Assembly (NCBI GenBank): GCA_947451935.1
Contig: CANGBH010000020.1
Location: 1-37,477 of the forward strand
Direction of reading: 5' to 3'
DNA: 37,477 nt
Source: Chitinophagaceae bacterium
GTDB taxonomy: Bacteria; Bacteroidota; Bacteroidia; Chitinophagales; Chitinophagaceae
The notes under the pieces are model-generated. The model was given only the letters and a program-made list of their open reading frames with translations, made no database searches and was not told where the DNA came from. The position numbers and the translations under genes were made by a program. Of the stretch, positions 8,367-16,312 are shown piece after piece; position 1 is the first letter of the stretch; each line of letters begins with the position of its first letter.

Positions 8367-9089
8367 ATGGGAAGGATTTTTGAAGTTAGAAAAGCATCGA
8401 TGTTTGCCCGTTGGGATAGAATGGCAAAGCAGTTCACACGAATTGGCAAGGAAATTGCCATTGCCGTAAAAGTTGGGGGACCGGAACCAAGTACTAACCC
8501 AGCACTTAGAAGGTGTTTTCAAAATGCCAAAAGTGTTGGGATGCCTAAAGACAGGGTTGAAGCAGCCATCAAAAGAGCAACAGGAAAAGACATTGAAAAT
8601 TTTGAAGAAATACTTTATGAGGGGTATGCTCCTCATGGCGTAGCTATTTTAGTAGAAACAGCTACAGATAATCATGTAAGAACCGTTGCCAATATTAAAT
8701 CCCATTTCAACAAAGGAAATGGGGCCATGGGAACAAGTGGCAGTGTTAGTTTTCAGTTCAAAAAAATGGGTGTCTTTAAATTAAAGCATGACAATATCAA
8801 TGCAGAGGACCTAGAACTTGAATTAATTGATTTTGGTTTAGAAGAACTTGGGGAAAGCACTACGGATTCTGGTGAAGAGGTTTTAGCGATTCGTTGTGCA
8901 TTCAACGATTTCGGAAATATGCAAAAAGCCTTGGAAGAAAAAGGATTCAGCCTAATCAGTTCTGAAGTTGAATGGATTCCGACTACACTTGTAGAGTTAG
9001 ACGAAGAGCAAGCACAAGAAGTATTGAAACTAGTGGACAAGCTTGAACAAGACGAAGACGTTCAAAAGGTATTCCACAACCTGAAATAG
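8367..9089 (+). CDS. yebC: YebC/PmpR family translational or transcriptional regulator
   Basis: A cytoplasmic YebC/TACO1 family protein. Members have been described as DNA-binding regulators and, more recently, as factors that help ribosomes at proline-rich stretches. The 240-residue length is standard. Family marks include [18 protein letters not shown] near 28-45, [21 protein letters not shown] near 47-67, and [13 protein letters not shown] near 88-100. The usual GHSKW N-terminus is replaced by [17 protein letters not shown], a variant I associate with Bacteroidota members. The DCC-family gene follows after 26 bases and is probably co-transcribed. Confidence 0.92.
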   Translation: MGRIFEVRKASMFARWDRMAKQFTRIGKEIAIAVKVGGPEPSTNPALRRCFQNAKSVGMPKDRVEAAIKRATGKDIENFEEILYEGYAPHGVAILVETATDNHVRTVANIKSHFNKGNGAMGTSGSVSFQFKKMGVFKLKHDNINAEDLELELIDFGLEELGESTTDSGEEVLAIRCAFNDFGNMQKALEEKGFSLISSEVEWIPTTLVELDEEQAQEVLKLVDKLEQDEDVQKVFHNLK

Positions 9090-9115
9090 GTATAACACAA
9101 TGAATTAATCATTTC

Positions 9116-9517
9116 ATGGAAGACCGAAATAGAAACATTGTATTCTATGATGGAGACTGTTTGCTTTGCAGTAAGACTATAACATTTTTACTTGCTAAAG
9201 ACATTAAGCATCAGCTTTTATATTCTTCACTAAACGGAGAGACTTTTAGCAAAATAGAAAACGTAGCATCCTTAACTCAAAAAAATACTGTTGTCTTATT
9301 CAAAGACAATTCATTCCATTTCAAGTCTAGTGCAATTCTACATATCATGAAAATGCTTCCTTATCCTTGGAGGCTGCTCTATTTATTTATAATTATTCCT
9401 AAAGCATTTCGTGATTTTATCTACGATATCATCGCAAGAAATAGATACAAATGGTTCGGAAAAAACGAATACTGTTTTTCGGGAAATGCAGAGCAAGCAA
9501 AATATTTTCTTCCGTAA
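9116..9517 (+). CDS. DCC family thiol-disulfide oxidoreductase-like protein (DUF393)
   Basis: A 133-residue protein with the family-defining DGDCLLC motif near the N-terminus (Asp14, Cys15 and Cys18 form the DxxCxxC-like centre) in a thioredoxin-like context. It ends with the common Bacteroidota tail YKWFGKNEYC. A hydrophobic stretch near 80-100 (PYPWRLLYLFIIIP) suggests membrane association. The physiological partner is unknown. It is probably co-transcribed with yebC and converges on the E1 dehydrogenase gene, with 8 bases between the stops. Confidence 0.88.
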   Translation: MEDRNRNIVFYDGDCLLCSKTITFLLAKDIKHQLLYSSLNGETFSKIENVASLTQKNTVVLFKDNSFHFKSSAILHIMKMLPYPWRLLYLFIIIPKAFRDFIYDIIARNRYKWFGKNEYCFSGNAEQAKYFLP

Positions 9518-9525
9518 GAAGAAAA

Positions 9526-11916
9526 CTATTCTGCAATAATCTCCTTAATTATAGCAATGATTTCTTCTGCATTGGGCTTTGAAAAGTAATCTCCATCACT
9601 ACCATAAGCTGGACGATGAGACTTAGCACAAAGAACACGTGGTGATGCATCAAGCCAGCGATATCCTCCTTGCTTCTCTATAACTTCAGTAAACATAAAC
9701 GATGTAGCGCCTCCCGGAACATCCTCGTCGATGAATAAAATTCTATTTGTTTTTTTAAGTGACTCAAGGATTATACCATACAAATCAAAAGGCAATAAGG
9801 TTTGAACGTCAATTAACTCTACACTAATATTTAGAGCTTGCAGTGTATTGGCTGCGTCTGAAATAATTCTAAGGGTAGATCCATAAGATACTACGGTTAT
9901 ATCTTCACCACTTCGGATAACTTCAGGTTTGCCCAATGGCAATTTATACGAAATCAAATCTTCAGGAAGTCTTTCTTTCAATCGATAGCCATTCAAACAC
10001 TCAATGACAACACCTGGATTTTTTCCTTCGAGCAATGTGTTATAGAATCCTACAGCTTGTACCATATTACGGGGAACGCAGAGGTGCAATCCCTTCAATG
10101 CATTAATAAGTAGCCCCATTGGAGACCCGCTATGCCATATTCCCTCAAGACGGTGACCTCTTGTTCTCACAATCAAAGGTGCAATTTGCTGTCCTGCAGA
10201 TCTATAATGCAATGTTGCCAAATCATCACTCAACACTTGAAGTCCGAATAGCAAATAATCTAAGTATTGAATTTCAGCGATAGGCCTTAGTCCACGCATC
10301 GACAACCCTATTCCTTGTCCAAGAATGGTGAGCTCTCTAATTCCTGTATCAAAAATACGATCTACACCATGCTTTTGTTGTAGTCCAGCAAAGCCTTGGT
10401 TTACATCTCCTATTTTCCCCAAATCCTCTCCAAAGGCAACCACCAATGGGTTCTGAGTAAACAGTTGATCGAAATACCTATTTAGAATTTCATATCCATT
10501 CAAGTATGGAGAGGCGTCTGTAAAATGTAGTGAAGCCTTAAAGTCTTCTCCAATTTTTTCAAAATCGTTATGAAGTAAATGAGTATTGTAGAGTCTTTTA
10601 TTTTCCAAAAACAAATCAGAAAGATAAGCGCTTGCTGGGGCAGTAATTGAAGGCTCTCCCACCATCGCAATGGTATGCTCTAGAGCAACCATGATATCTC
10701 TCCTAAAGGGGACTGGATTGTCTGAAAGTTCTCTATGTAGCTGAAGCACTTCTTGAGATTTAGTTGTTTGTCTTGCAATCTCACTGATGACTTTTAGTGC
10801 ATGCGCCTTTTGAATTTGAATGGGCTCTTCATATAGTTTCCAAGCGTGATTCCTATAGCCCACAACAGTGGCACGAATTTCTTCTTCTATAATAGCCAAA
10901 TAAGATTCATCGGCCAGTGCATTATCAACAATCCACGCCCTCATTTTAAACAAACAATCCCATGTCTTCTCCCACTGAAGTCGTTCTGCTGTTTTATATC
11001 GTTCATGGCTTCCTGATGTGGAGTGCCCTTGTGGCTGAGTTAGTTCTTCTACATGGAATAACACTGGTATATGTTCCGCTCGTGCCCGTCCAATACCTTC
11101 CTCAAATACTTCACAAAGACTTGCATAGTCCCATCCTTTCACTTTATAGATAAGTATACCATTTGTGTATTGACTTTTTTCAAACCCAGCAAGTGCTTCA
11201 GATACTGATGACTTAACAGTTTGAAGTTCTTTAGGGACTGATATTCCATATCCATCATCCCAAACAAAAACGGCGAGTGGCACCTGGTTTACAGCAGCGG
11301 CATTCATGGTTTCCCAAAAATGTCCTTCACTTGTGGAGGCATCTCCTATTGTACAAAAGACCACTTCATTACCTTGGCTTGAATGTGCTGTATTTAAATG
11401 AAGATCTGGTATTTTTCTAAATAATTTAGATGCGAAAGCCAAGCCAAATGCTCTTGGAAAATGACCTGCAGTAGGTGCCATCCCAGCAGAGAAATTTTTG
11501 CGAACAGATAAGTCTAATGAATTGCCAAACCTATCTATAAAGGGTGAAGAAAAATGACAATTCATTTGTCTCCCTGCACTATGTGGATCATTTATCGGAT
11601 TGGGGTCAGCATAAATTTGTGAAAAAAATTCAGGGATAGTAGCTACTCCTGTTGCGAATGCAAATGTTTGGTCACGATAATAACCTGCATAAAAATCACC
11701 TGGCTGAAAAAATTTGGCCATGGCCACTTGGGGTACTTCCTTGCCATCGCCAAAAATGCCAAACTTAGCCTTGCCTGTTAAAACCTCTTTCCTTCCAATC
11801 AAACTTGCTTGCCGACTTTGAAATGCAATTTTATAATCATTAATAACAGCATCCTTAAACCCTTCAAATGAAAGTTCATCAGCTATATTTTGATCAATGA
11901 TTTCTGGACGCTCCAT
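9526..11916 (-). CDS. Fused 2-oxoacid dehydrogenase E1 (alpha and beta subunits in one chain)
   Basis: The thiamine diphosphate-dependent E1 component of a pyruvate or branched-chain 2-oxoacid dehydrogenase complex, decarboxylating the 2-oxoacid and acylating E2 lipoyl groups. The 796-residue chain holds an E1-alpha part (about 1-375), with the ThDP motif starting at Gly191-Asp192, and an E1-beta part (about 470-796), with the catalytic Glu in GED (Glu497) and the MRGLRPIAEIQYLDY region. The second half of the ThDP motif reads DDGYGIS (220-226) where NNGYAIS is usual. No E2 or E3 gene is in the window. The start at 11916 is set by the promoter element four bases upstream, which implies a leaderless mRNA. 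The choice between pyruvate and branched-chain substrate is open. Confidence 0.9.
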   Translation of the reverse strand: MERPEIIDQNIADELSFEGFKDAVINDYKIAFQSRQASLIGRKEVLTGKAKFGIFGDGKEVPQVAMAKFFQPGDFYAGYYRDQTFAFATGVATIPEFFSQIYADPNPINDPHSAGRQMNCHFSSPFIDRFGNSLDLSVRKNFSAGMAPTAGHFPRAFGLAFASKLFRKIPDLHLNTAHSSQGNEVVFCTIGDASTSEGHFWETMNAAAVNQVPLAVFVWDDGYGISVPKELQTVKSSVSEALAGFEKSQYTNGILIYKVKGWDYASLCEVFEEGIGRARAEHIPVLFHVEELTQPQGHSTSGSHERYKTAERLQWEKTWDCLFKMRAWIVDNALADESYLAIIEEEIRATVVGYRNHAWKLYEEPIQIQKAHALKVISEIARQTTKSQEVLQLHRELSDNPVPFRRDIMVALEHTIAMVGEPSITAPASAYLSDLFLENKRLYNTHLLHNDFEKIGEDFKASLHFTDASPYLNGYEILNRYFDQLFTQNPLVVAFGEDLGKIGDVNQGFAGLQQKHGVDRIFDTGIRELTILGQGIGLSMRGLRPIAEIQYLDYLLFGLQVLSDDLATLHYRSAGQQIAPLIVRTRGHRLEGIWHSGSPMGLLINALKGLHLCVPRNMVQAVGFYNTLLEGKNPGVVIECLNGYRLKERLPEDLISYKLPLGKPEVIRSGEDITVVSYGSTLRIISDAANTLQALNISVELIDVQTLLPFDLYGIILESLKKTNRILFIDEDVPGGATSFMFTEVIEKQGGYRWLDASPRVLCAKSHRPAYGSDGDYFSKPNAEEIIAIIKEIIAE

Positions 11917-11920
11917 GTAA

Positions 11921-11928
11921 CAAATCTA
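11921..11928 (-). promoter_or_regulatory. -7 element of the E1 gene, predicted leaderless promoter
   Basis: Minus-strand TAGATTTG is an exact TAnnTTTG match separated from the ATG by four bases (TTAC). A TCTG lies 18 bases further upstream (11950-11947) as a weak -33 element. The start codon would sit near +1. Confidence 0.55.
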
Positions 11929-12005
11929 CCCTAATTTTATTAAAATCAGAATATGGGATGGGCAAATAATTAAGATTCCCCTAGGTCGATAAAATAGAAG
12001 GGGGT

Positions 12006-12042
12006 AAAACAAAAAAGCGCTAGACCTAACTGGTCTAACGCT
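12006..12042 (-). terminator. Rho-independent terminator after the DUF1573 pair
   Basis: The stem pairs 12016-12026 (AGCGCTAGACC) with 12032-12042 (GGTCTAACGCT) with a single mismatch and a 5-base loop. On the minus strand it continues into TTTTTTGTTTT, 22 bases past the DUF1573 stop. Confidence 0.85.
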
Positions 12043-12063
12043 CTGATATTATTTAATTTGATA

Positions 12064-12480
12064 CTATTTCTTTGGCAACTTATCAAAATCAGCAGCAGAA
12101 AGCACTTCTCCGCTTATTTTCAACTCAAAAGGAGCGTCAACACCTTTAATTTTCACGAAGATGGTTTTTTCAAATGGACCAGGAGCGGCAGCATTAAAGC
12201 CAGCCTTTACCTTATCGTCCTTTGCGTTCATGATTGGCTGCTTTGGCCAAGTTGGAGTAGTACATCCGCATGAAGCACTAGCCGTCTCGATAATAAGTGG
12301 TTCAGTCCCAATATTGGTAAATTGAAAATCATGTGTTACCGGAACGCCTTGTTTGATTTTTCCGAAGTTGAAGCGAATTTCTTGAAATTTCACTACCTCT
12401 TCAGCTTTTTTGCTTGCATTTTGGGCAAAAGCAGTAAATCCGAATGAGAATACGACAGCTAGGAGTAAAAGTTTTTTCAT
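12064..12480 (-). CDS. Secreted DUF1573 domain protein (first copy)
   Basis: A 138-residue exported protein with a signal peptide (MKKLLLLAVVFSFGFTAFAQ, 1-20) and a single DUF1573 immunoglobulin-like domain. FNFGKIKQGVPVTHDFQFTN opens the domain, followed by the hallmark CGCTTP with Cys71 and Cys73. The domain is ASH/MSP-like and common in Bacteroidota periplasmic proteins; no enzymatic role is known. The protein is paralogous to the upstream gene, 31 bases away, and the pair shares the terminator at 12006-12042. Confidence 0.9.
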   Translation of the reverse strand: MKKLLLLAVVFSFGFTAFAQNASKKAEEVVKFQEIRFNFGKIKQGVPVTHDFQFTNIGTEPLIIETASASCGCTTPTWPKQPIMNAKDDKVKAGFNAAAPGPFEKTIFVKIKGVDAPFELKISGEVLSAADFDKLPKK

Positions 12481-12511
12481 TGTTTGTTTTTTAAAGATTG
12501 GAGTGTGTATT

Positions 12512-12970
12512 TTATTGTTTTATTGTTTTTAACGTAGCGACTGCTTGATTTAAAGGTGCTGGTCCTTCGGGTATCGGCCATACATAACCCTTAATCGAAA
12601 TCACCTCAGTTTGACCGTTATTCCCAAATTGTATAGTTATTGTTTTTTCAAAGTTACCCACATTCGCTGCATTATAGCCCACTTTAACCTCAGATTTTCC
12701 TCCGGCAGGAATTGCCTCATGACTCCATTCAGGGGTAGTGCAACCACAAGAAGCATGTACATTATTTATATTTAACTCATGATTAGTTGAATTAATCACT
12801 TGAAAACGATGCTGTACAGGCTTTCCTTGTGGAATTTTGCCAAAATCATACACTTTTTCAACAAAACCTAACCCTTGGCCAACCTCATTAGAAACACCCG
12901 TTTGCCCATACCCCATTCTAGGAATAATCGATCCACTAAAAAAAAACAGGAATAACAGGTATTTCATCAT
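12512..12970 (-). CDS. Secreted DUF1573 domain protein (second copy)
   Basis: A 152-residue protein from the ATG at 12970, with a signal peptide in the first 22 residues and one DUF1573 domain (YDFGKIPQGKPVQHRFQV, then CGCTTPEW with Cys75 and Cys77). It is the tandem paralogue of the gene downstream and probably shares its mRNA. The frame is open to a TTG at 13006, but starting at the Met-Met pair gives a proper signal peptide. A 10-bp inverted repeat (12982-13014) lies just upstream and would form a hairpin in the 5' leader. Confidence 0.87.
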   Translation of the reverse strand: MMKYLLFLFFFSGSIIPRMGYGQTGVSNEVGQGLGFVEKVYDFGKIPQGKPVQHRFQVINSTNHELNINNVHASCGCTTPEWSHEAIPAGGKSEVKVGYNAANVGNFEKTITIQFGNNGQTEVISIKGYVWPIPEGPAPLNQAVATLKTIKQ

Positions 12971-12981
12971 ACTATAACGTT

Positions 12982-13014
12982 GGATAAAATTAGTTATTGT
13001 TTTCAATTTTATCC
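12982..13014 (-). other. Inverted repeat in the predicted leader of the DUF1573 pair
   Basis: GGATAAAATT (12982-12991) pairs with AATTTTATCC (13005-13014) around a 13-base loop, 11 bases before the ATG at 12970. It has no T-run in either direction that would make it a convincing terminator. Confidence 0.5.
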
Positions 13015-13097
13015 GATGAAGTAACGTTAAAATTAAAATACCGCAGTTTTCTGGCTATGCATCTTTAATTCTAAAAAATTCATCAACAAAAATTATA

Positions 13098-13105
13098 TAA
13101 TTTTG
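13098..13105 (+). promoter_or_regulatory. -7 element of the aminotransferase, predicted leaderless promoter
   Basis: TAATTTTG matches TAnnTTTG and ends four bases (CGCC) before the ATG at 13110. No clear -33 element is seen. Confidence 0.5.
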
Positions 13106-13109
13106 CGCC

Positions 13110-14306
13110 ATGCTTAAACCATCTGAAAGAGGGGTCAATATGCCTGCCTCACCCATAAGAAAGCTGGTCCCCTTTGCAGAAATCGCAAAATCGAAGGGCA
13201 TTCATGTTCACCATTTGAATATTGGCCAACCTGATATTGAGACGCCTCCCTCTATGATTCAAGCCGTAAAAGATGCGGATGTTAAAATTCTGGCTTATAG
13301 CCATAGTGCAGGTAATGAATCCTACCGTAAAAAATTAGTCGGCTACTATAAAAAAGCGGGGATTGAAGTTGACTTTGATCAAATCATTGTTACTACCGGA
13401 GGAAGTGAAGGAATTGTATTTGGCATGATGGCCTGCATGGATTTTGGTGACGAAGTTATTATTCCAGAACCCTTCTATGCAAATTTTTCAGGATTTGCAG
13501 TTATGGCTGGCATAAAAATCATACCCATCACTTCACATATTGAAACGGGATTTGCCCTTCCTCCTATATCTGAATTTGAAAAATTAATTACGCCAAAGAC
13601 GAAGGGCATTTTGATTTGTAATCCAAATAATCCAACAGGTTACTTATATAGCAAACAAGAAATGGAAAGCCTTGAAGATATTTGTTTACGAAATAACCTT
13701 TACCTATTCTCTGATGAAGCGTATAGGGAATTTTGCTACGATGGTGTTTCAACCAGCGCGATGCAACTTAAGCGAATCCCTGATCATGTGGTACTCTTTG
13801 AAACCATTTCAAAAAGATACTCAGCATGTGGCGCCCGTATAGGGGCATTGATAACAAAAAACAAACTCGTTTACGAGTCAGTAATGAAATTTGCACAAGC
13901 CAGACTAAGTCCTCCAGGCCTTGCGCAAATACTAGCCGAAGCTGCCATAGATCTACCAGACAACTATTTTGAAATAACTAAAGCCGCCTATTTATCTAGA
14001 AGAAATCTTGTAGTTGAAAGACTTAATAAAATGCCTGGGGTCTACTGTCCAACTCCGGGTGGCGCTTTTTATGTTATCACAAAGCTTCCTATTGATGATG
14101 GCGACACATTCTGTCAATGGCTTTTGGAATCTTTTTCATTTAAAGGGCAAACGCTCATGCTTGCTCCAGCTAGCGGTTTTTATGTTACCCCTGGACTAGG
14201 GAAAAATGAAGTGCGAATAGCCTATGTGATCAACAATGAAGAAATCAATCAAGCAATGGATTGCTTAGAGGAAGCATTGAAAGTTTATCCGGGAAGGGTT
14301 GATTAA
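13110..14306 (+). CDS. PLP-dependent aminotransferase class I/II
   Basis: A cytoplasmic 398-residue fold-type I aminotransferase of the aspartate aminotransferase superfamily. The PLP lysine is Lys235 in ISKRYSACGARIG. Asp202 (SDEAYREF) would contact the pyridine nitrogen, with Tyr205 beside it. CNPNNPTGY near 171-179 supplies the Asn for the cofactor ring oxygen. The N-terminus MLKPSERG...SPIRKLVPFAE is the usual Bacteroidota form and fixes the start, which the promoter places at about +1. The amino donor cannot be told from sequence. Its stop overlaps that of the convergent EamA gene by four bases (TTAA). Confidence 0.92.
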   Translation: MLKPSERGVNMPASPIRKLVPFAEIAKSKGIHVHHLNIGQPDIETPPSMIQAVKDADVKILAYSHSAGNESYRKKLVGYYKKAGIEVDFDQIIVTTGGSEGIVFGMMACMDFGDEVIIPEPFYANFSGFAVMAGIKIIPITSHIETGFALPPISEFEKLITPKTKGILICNPNNPTGYLYSKQEMESLEDICLRNNLYLFSDEAYREFCYDGVSTSAMQLKRIPDHVVLFETISKRYSACGARIGALITKNKLVYESVMKFAQARLSPPGLAQILAEAAIDLPDNYFEITKAAYLSRRNLVVERLNKMPGVYCPTPGGAFYVITKLPIDDGDTFCQWLLESFSFKGQTLMLAPASGFYVTPGLGKNEVRIAYVINNEEINQAMDCLEEALKVYPGRVD

Positions 14307-15157
14307 AATTTATTGGTAAGGAGAACACCCAAAACAACAAATACAGATCCGTATAAGGTATGTGGCTCTAATTTTTCATGTAGTAGCAGTACAGAAAGAA
14401 TAAGAGCAAAAACAGGGATTAAGTTATTAAAAACAGCGGTACGCAAAGGCCCTATTTTACTAATCCCTTCATAGTACCAAACAGCAGCAATGACTGTTCC
14501 AAATAGTCCGAGATAAATAAGTGCAATCCAAATTTTTGAGGTAACATGGAGAGGAAACTCTTCTGTAGGCACAAAACACATTAACATTAACCAACCAGTG
14601 ATGGTGGCCCAAGTAGCGGCCTTCAACGGCTTCATTTCTTTTAGGGCATCACTTGCAAAAAATGTATATAAAGCCCACACGACCGGGCAGCCTAACATAA
14701 ATGCATCCCCCCACTGAAAACTAGAAATCAATCCAGTTATATTTCCTCGGGAGATGACAATAACAACTCCTATTATAGACAATATCGCACCTAATAACCG
14801 AATAGGATTTACCTTCTCTTTGAATCGAATCGAAGAAAGAATCATTACAAAAACAGGATTTAAGGATACCAATAAAGCGCCATGACTAGCAGGGACTAAT
14901 TTCATCCCTTTGAAGAAAAAAAAGCTATACCCAAAAATTCCAGTAAGCCCTAACAAAGCAACTTGCAAGAACTGTTTTTTTGTAAGACGAAAGGTGTTTT
15001 TGTCTTGAATAAGTGCAATTGGAATCATAAACAAAATGGCAAACGCATATCGAAATGAAGCGCCTGTAAATGGACCAAAAACTTGTGCCGCAATTCGGGT
15101 GCCAATAAATGTACCCGCCCAGATTAACGCTACTAAAACCAGTTTAAAATAAGTCAC
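14303..15157 (-). CDS. EamA family (DMT) transporter
   Basis: A 284-residue drug/metabolite transporter with two EamA repeats of five membrane segments each (about 1-135 and 145-284). Family wording includes ALIWAGTFIGTRIAA in the first segment, PASHGALLVSLNPVFVMILS in repeat 1 and RTAVFNNLIPVFALILSVLLLHE in repeat 2. It is probably an exporter of amino acids or metabolites. The start codon is GTG at 15157, preceded at four bases by the promoter element TATATTTG, so the mRNA is probably leaderless. It is convergent with the aminotransferase; the stop codons overlap. Confidence 0.9.
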   Translation of the reverse strand: MTYFKLVLVALIWAGTFIGTRIAAQVFGPFTGASFRYAFAILFMIPIALIQDKNTFRLTKKQFLQVALLGLTGIFGYSFFFFKGMKLVPASHGALLVSLNPVFVMILSSIRFKEKVNPIRLLGAILSIIGVVIVISRGNITGLISSFQWGDAFMLGCPVVWALYTFFASDALKEMKPLKAATWATITGWLMLMCFVPTEEFPLHVTSKIWIALIYLGLFGTVIAAVWYYEGISKIGPLRTAVFNNLIPVFALILSVLLLHEKLEPHTLYGSVFVVLGVLLTNKF

Positions 15158-15161
15158 ACTA

Positions 15162-15169
15162 CAAATATA
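15162..15169 (-). promoter_or_regulatory. -7 element of the EamA gene, predicted leaderless promoter
   Basis: Minus-strand TATATTTG matches TAnnTTTG and ends four bases (TAGT) before the GTG start. TCTG lies 19 bases upstream (15192-15189), as in the E1 promoter. Confidence 0.55.
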
Positions 15170-15216
15170 CCAAAGAGAAAACGATGTTCAGAACTGAATT
15201 TATAAAGCATGAAATA

Positions 15217-16230
15217 TTAATCGATACTGATTAATGCTTTAATAACATGCTGACCGGATTGAGTGAGTGATGAAAAATCAGAAACTACACTATCAAAAGC
15301 CAATTTATGTGTAATCATTGTATTAGGAATTATTGACCCATTCTTTATCGAATCGATTACTTTTTCAAAATCAACTCGTGTCGCATTCCTACTACTCATC
15401 AAAGTAGCTTCTCTTTTATGAAACTCGGGATGGCTAAAGGATATGGCTTCAAGTTGAAGTCCAACTAAAACATATTTTCCAGCATGAGCCATATAGCGAA
15501 AGCTATTGTTAATAGCTATCAAATTTCCCGTAGCATCAAAAACGATTGATGCCATAGAAGCATTTGTCATGGCGCTCAATACCTCTGAGGCATTTTGTGT
15601 TGTAACATTAATACTATCTTGAATTCCAAGTACTTCTTTTACGAAATCTAGTCGATGTGCATTACTATCCATCACAATCACCCTTGCCCCTGCCAATCGA
15701 GCATATTGAATAATTCCAATACCAATTGGTCCAGCACCAACAACCAATACATCATCACCAGGATTAATTTCAGCTCGATCGACTGCATGACAACCGATGG
15801 AAAGAGGCTCAATCAAGGCGAGTTCATCAATGGACAACCCCTGACTTTTTACTAATAACGAAGAGGGAACCAAAAAAAATTCTGCCATGGCTCCATCACT
15901 ATGAACACCAAGTACATTCAACGAACTACAACAATTTGTTTTCCCTTTTTTACAGGCAATGCAAATCCCACAGCTTACATATGGTATAACGGTAACTAAT
16001 TCTCCAATGATAAATCCATCAGCATCCCCATCGATGAATTCGGCAGCAATTTCGTGGCCTAAAATTCGAGGATAAGTAAAATAGGGTTGTGTTCCGTCGA
16101 ATGCATGCAAATCAGTTCCACACACTCCAATACGACGAACTCGAATTAAGGAAAATCCTTTCTCTACAGTGGGCTTCTCCCTCTCTTCGTATGTTAGGCT
16201 TCCCGGCGTATTGCAAACAATCACTTTCAT
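15217..16230 (-). CDS. Zinc-dependent MDR dehydrogenase, LgoD/RspB-like
   Basis: A 337-residue medium-chain dehydrogenase. Catalytic zinc residues Cys37 (CGTD) and His59-Glu60 (GHE) are present. The structural zinc cysteines are Cys87, Cys90, Cys93 and Cys101, and the nucleotide fold has GAGPIGIG. Wording such as GTQPYFTYPRILGHE, VLGVHSDG and SRNATRVDFEKV is close to my memory of E. coli L-galactonate 5-dehydrogenase (LgoD/YjjN) and RspB. A sugar-acid or polyol substrate is therefore likely (inference). The start is the ATG at 16230; the TTG at 16245 is in frame but unneeded. It is divergent from the DUF4965 gene and faces the sugar region. Confidence 0.85.
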   Translation of the reverse strand: MKVIVCNTPGSLTYEEREKPTVEKGFSLIRVRRIGVCGTDLHAFDGTQPYFTYPRILGHEIAAEFIDGDADGFIIGELVTVIPYVSCGICIACKKGKTNCCSSLNVLGVHSDGAMAEFFLVPSSLLVKSQGLSIDELALIEPLSIGCHAVDRAEINPGDDVLVVGAGPIGIGIIQYARLAGARVIVMDSNAHRLDFVKEVLGIQDSINVTTQNASEVLSAMTNASMASIVFDATGNLIAINNSFRYMAHAGKYVLVGLQLEAISFSHPEFHKREATLMSSRNATRVDFEKVIDSIKNGSIIPNTMITHKLAFDSVVSDFSSLTQSGQHVIKALISID

Positions 16231-16263
16231 CGTTAGATTATTCAAATGAAAATAACCAATTAG

Positions 16264-16277
16264 ATTGAAAATTCAAT
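16264..16277. promoter_or_regulatory. Small palindrome between divergent sugar genes
   Basis: ATTGAA and TTCAAT are separated by two A residues, in the 82-base gap between the zinc dehydrogenase and the DUF4965 gene. ATTGAAT recurs about 12 bases downstream. It could be an operator, but such AT-rich palindromes arise easily. Confidence 0.25.
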
Positions 16278-16312
16278 ATGAAACACTAAATTGAATCCCT
16301 TAAAGAACCAGT

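Noticed and set aside
9526-11916. Transketolase or DXP synthase
   Set aside because: The order of E1-alpha and E1-beta motifs, including GED and the E1-type ThDP motif, identifies a fused 2-oxoacid dehydrogenase E1.
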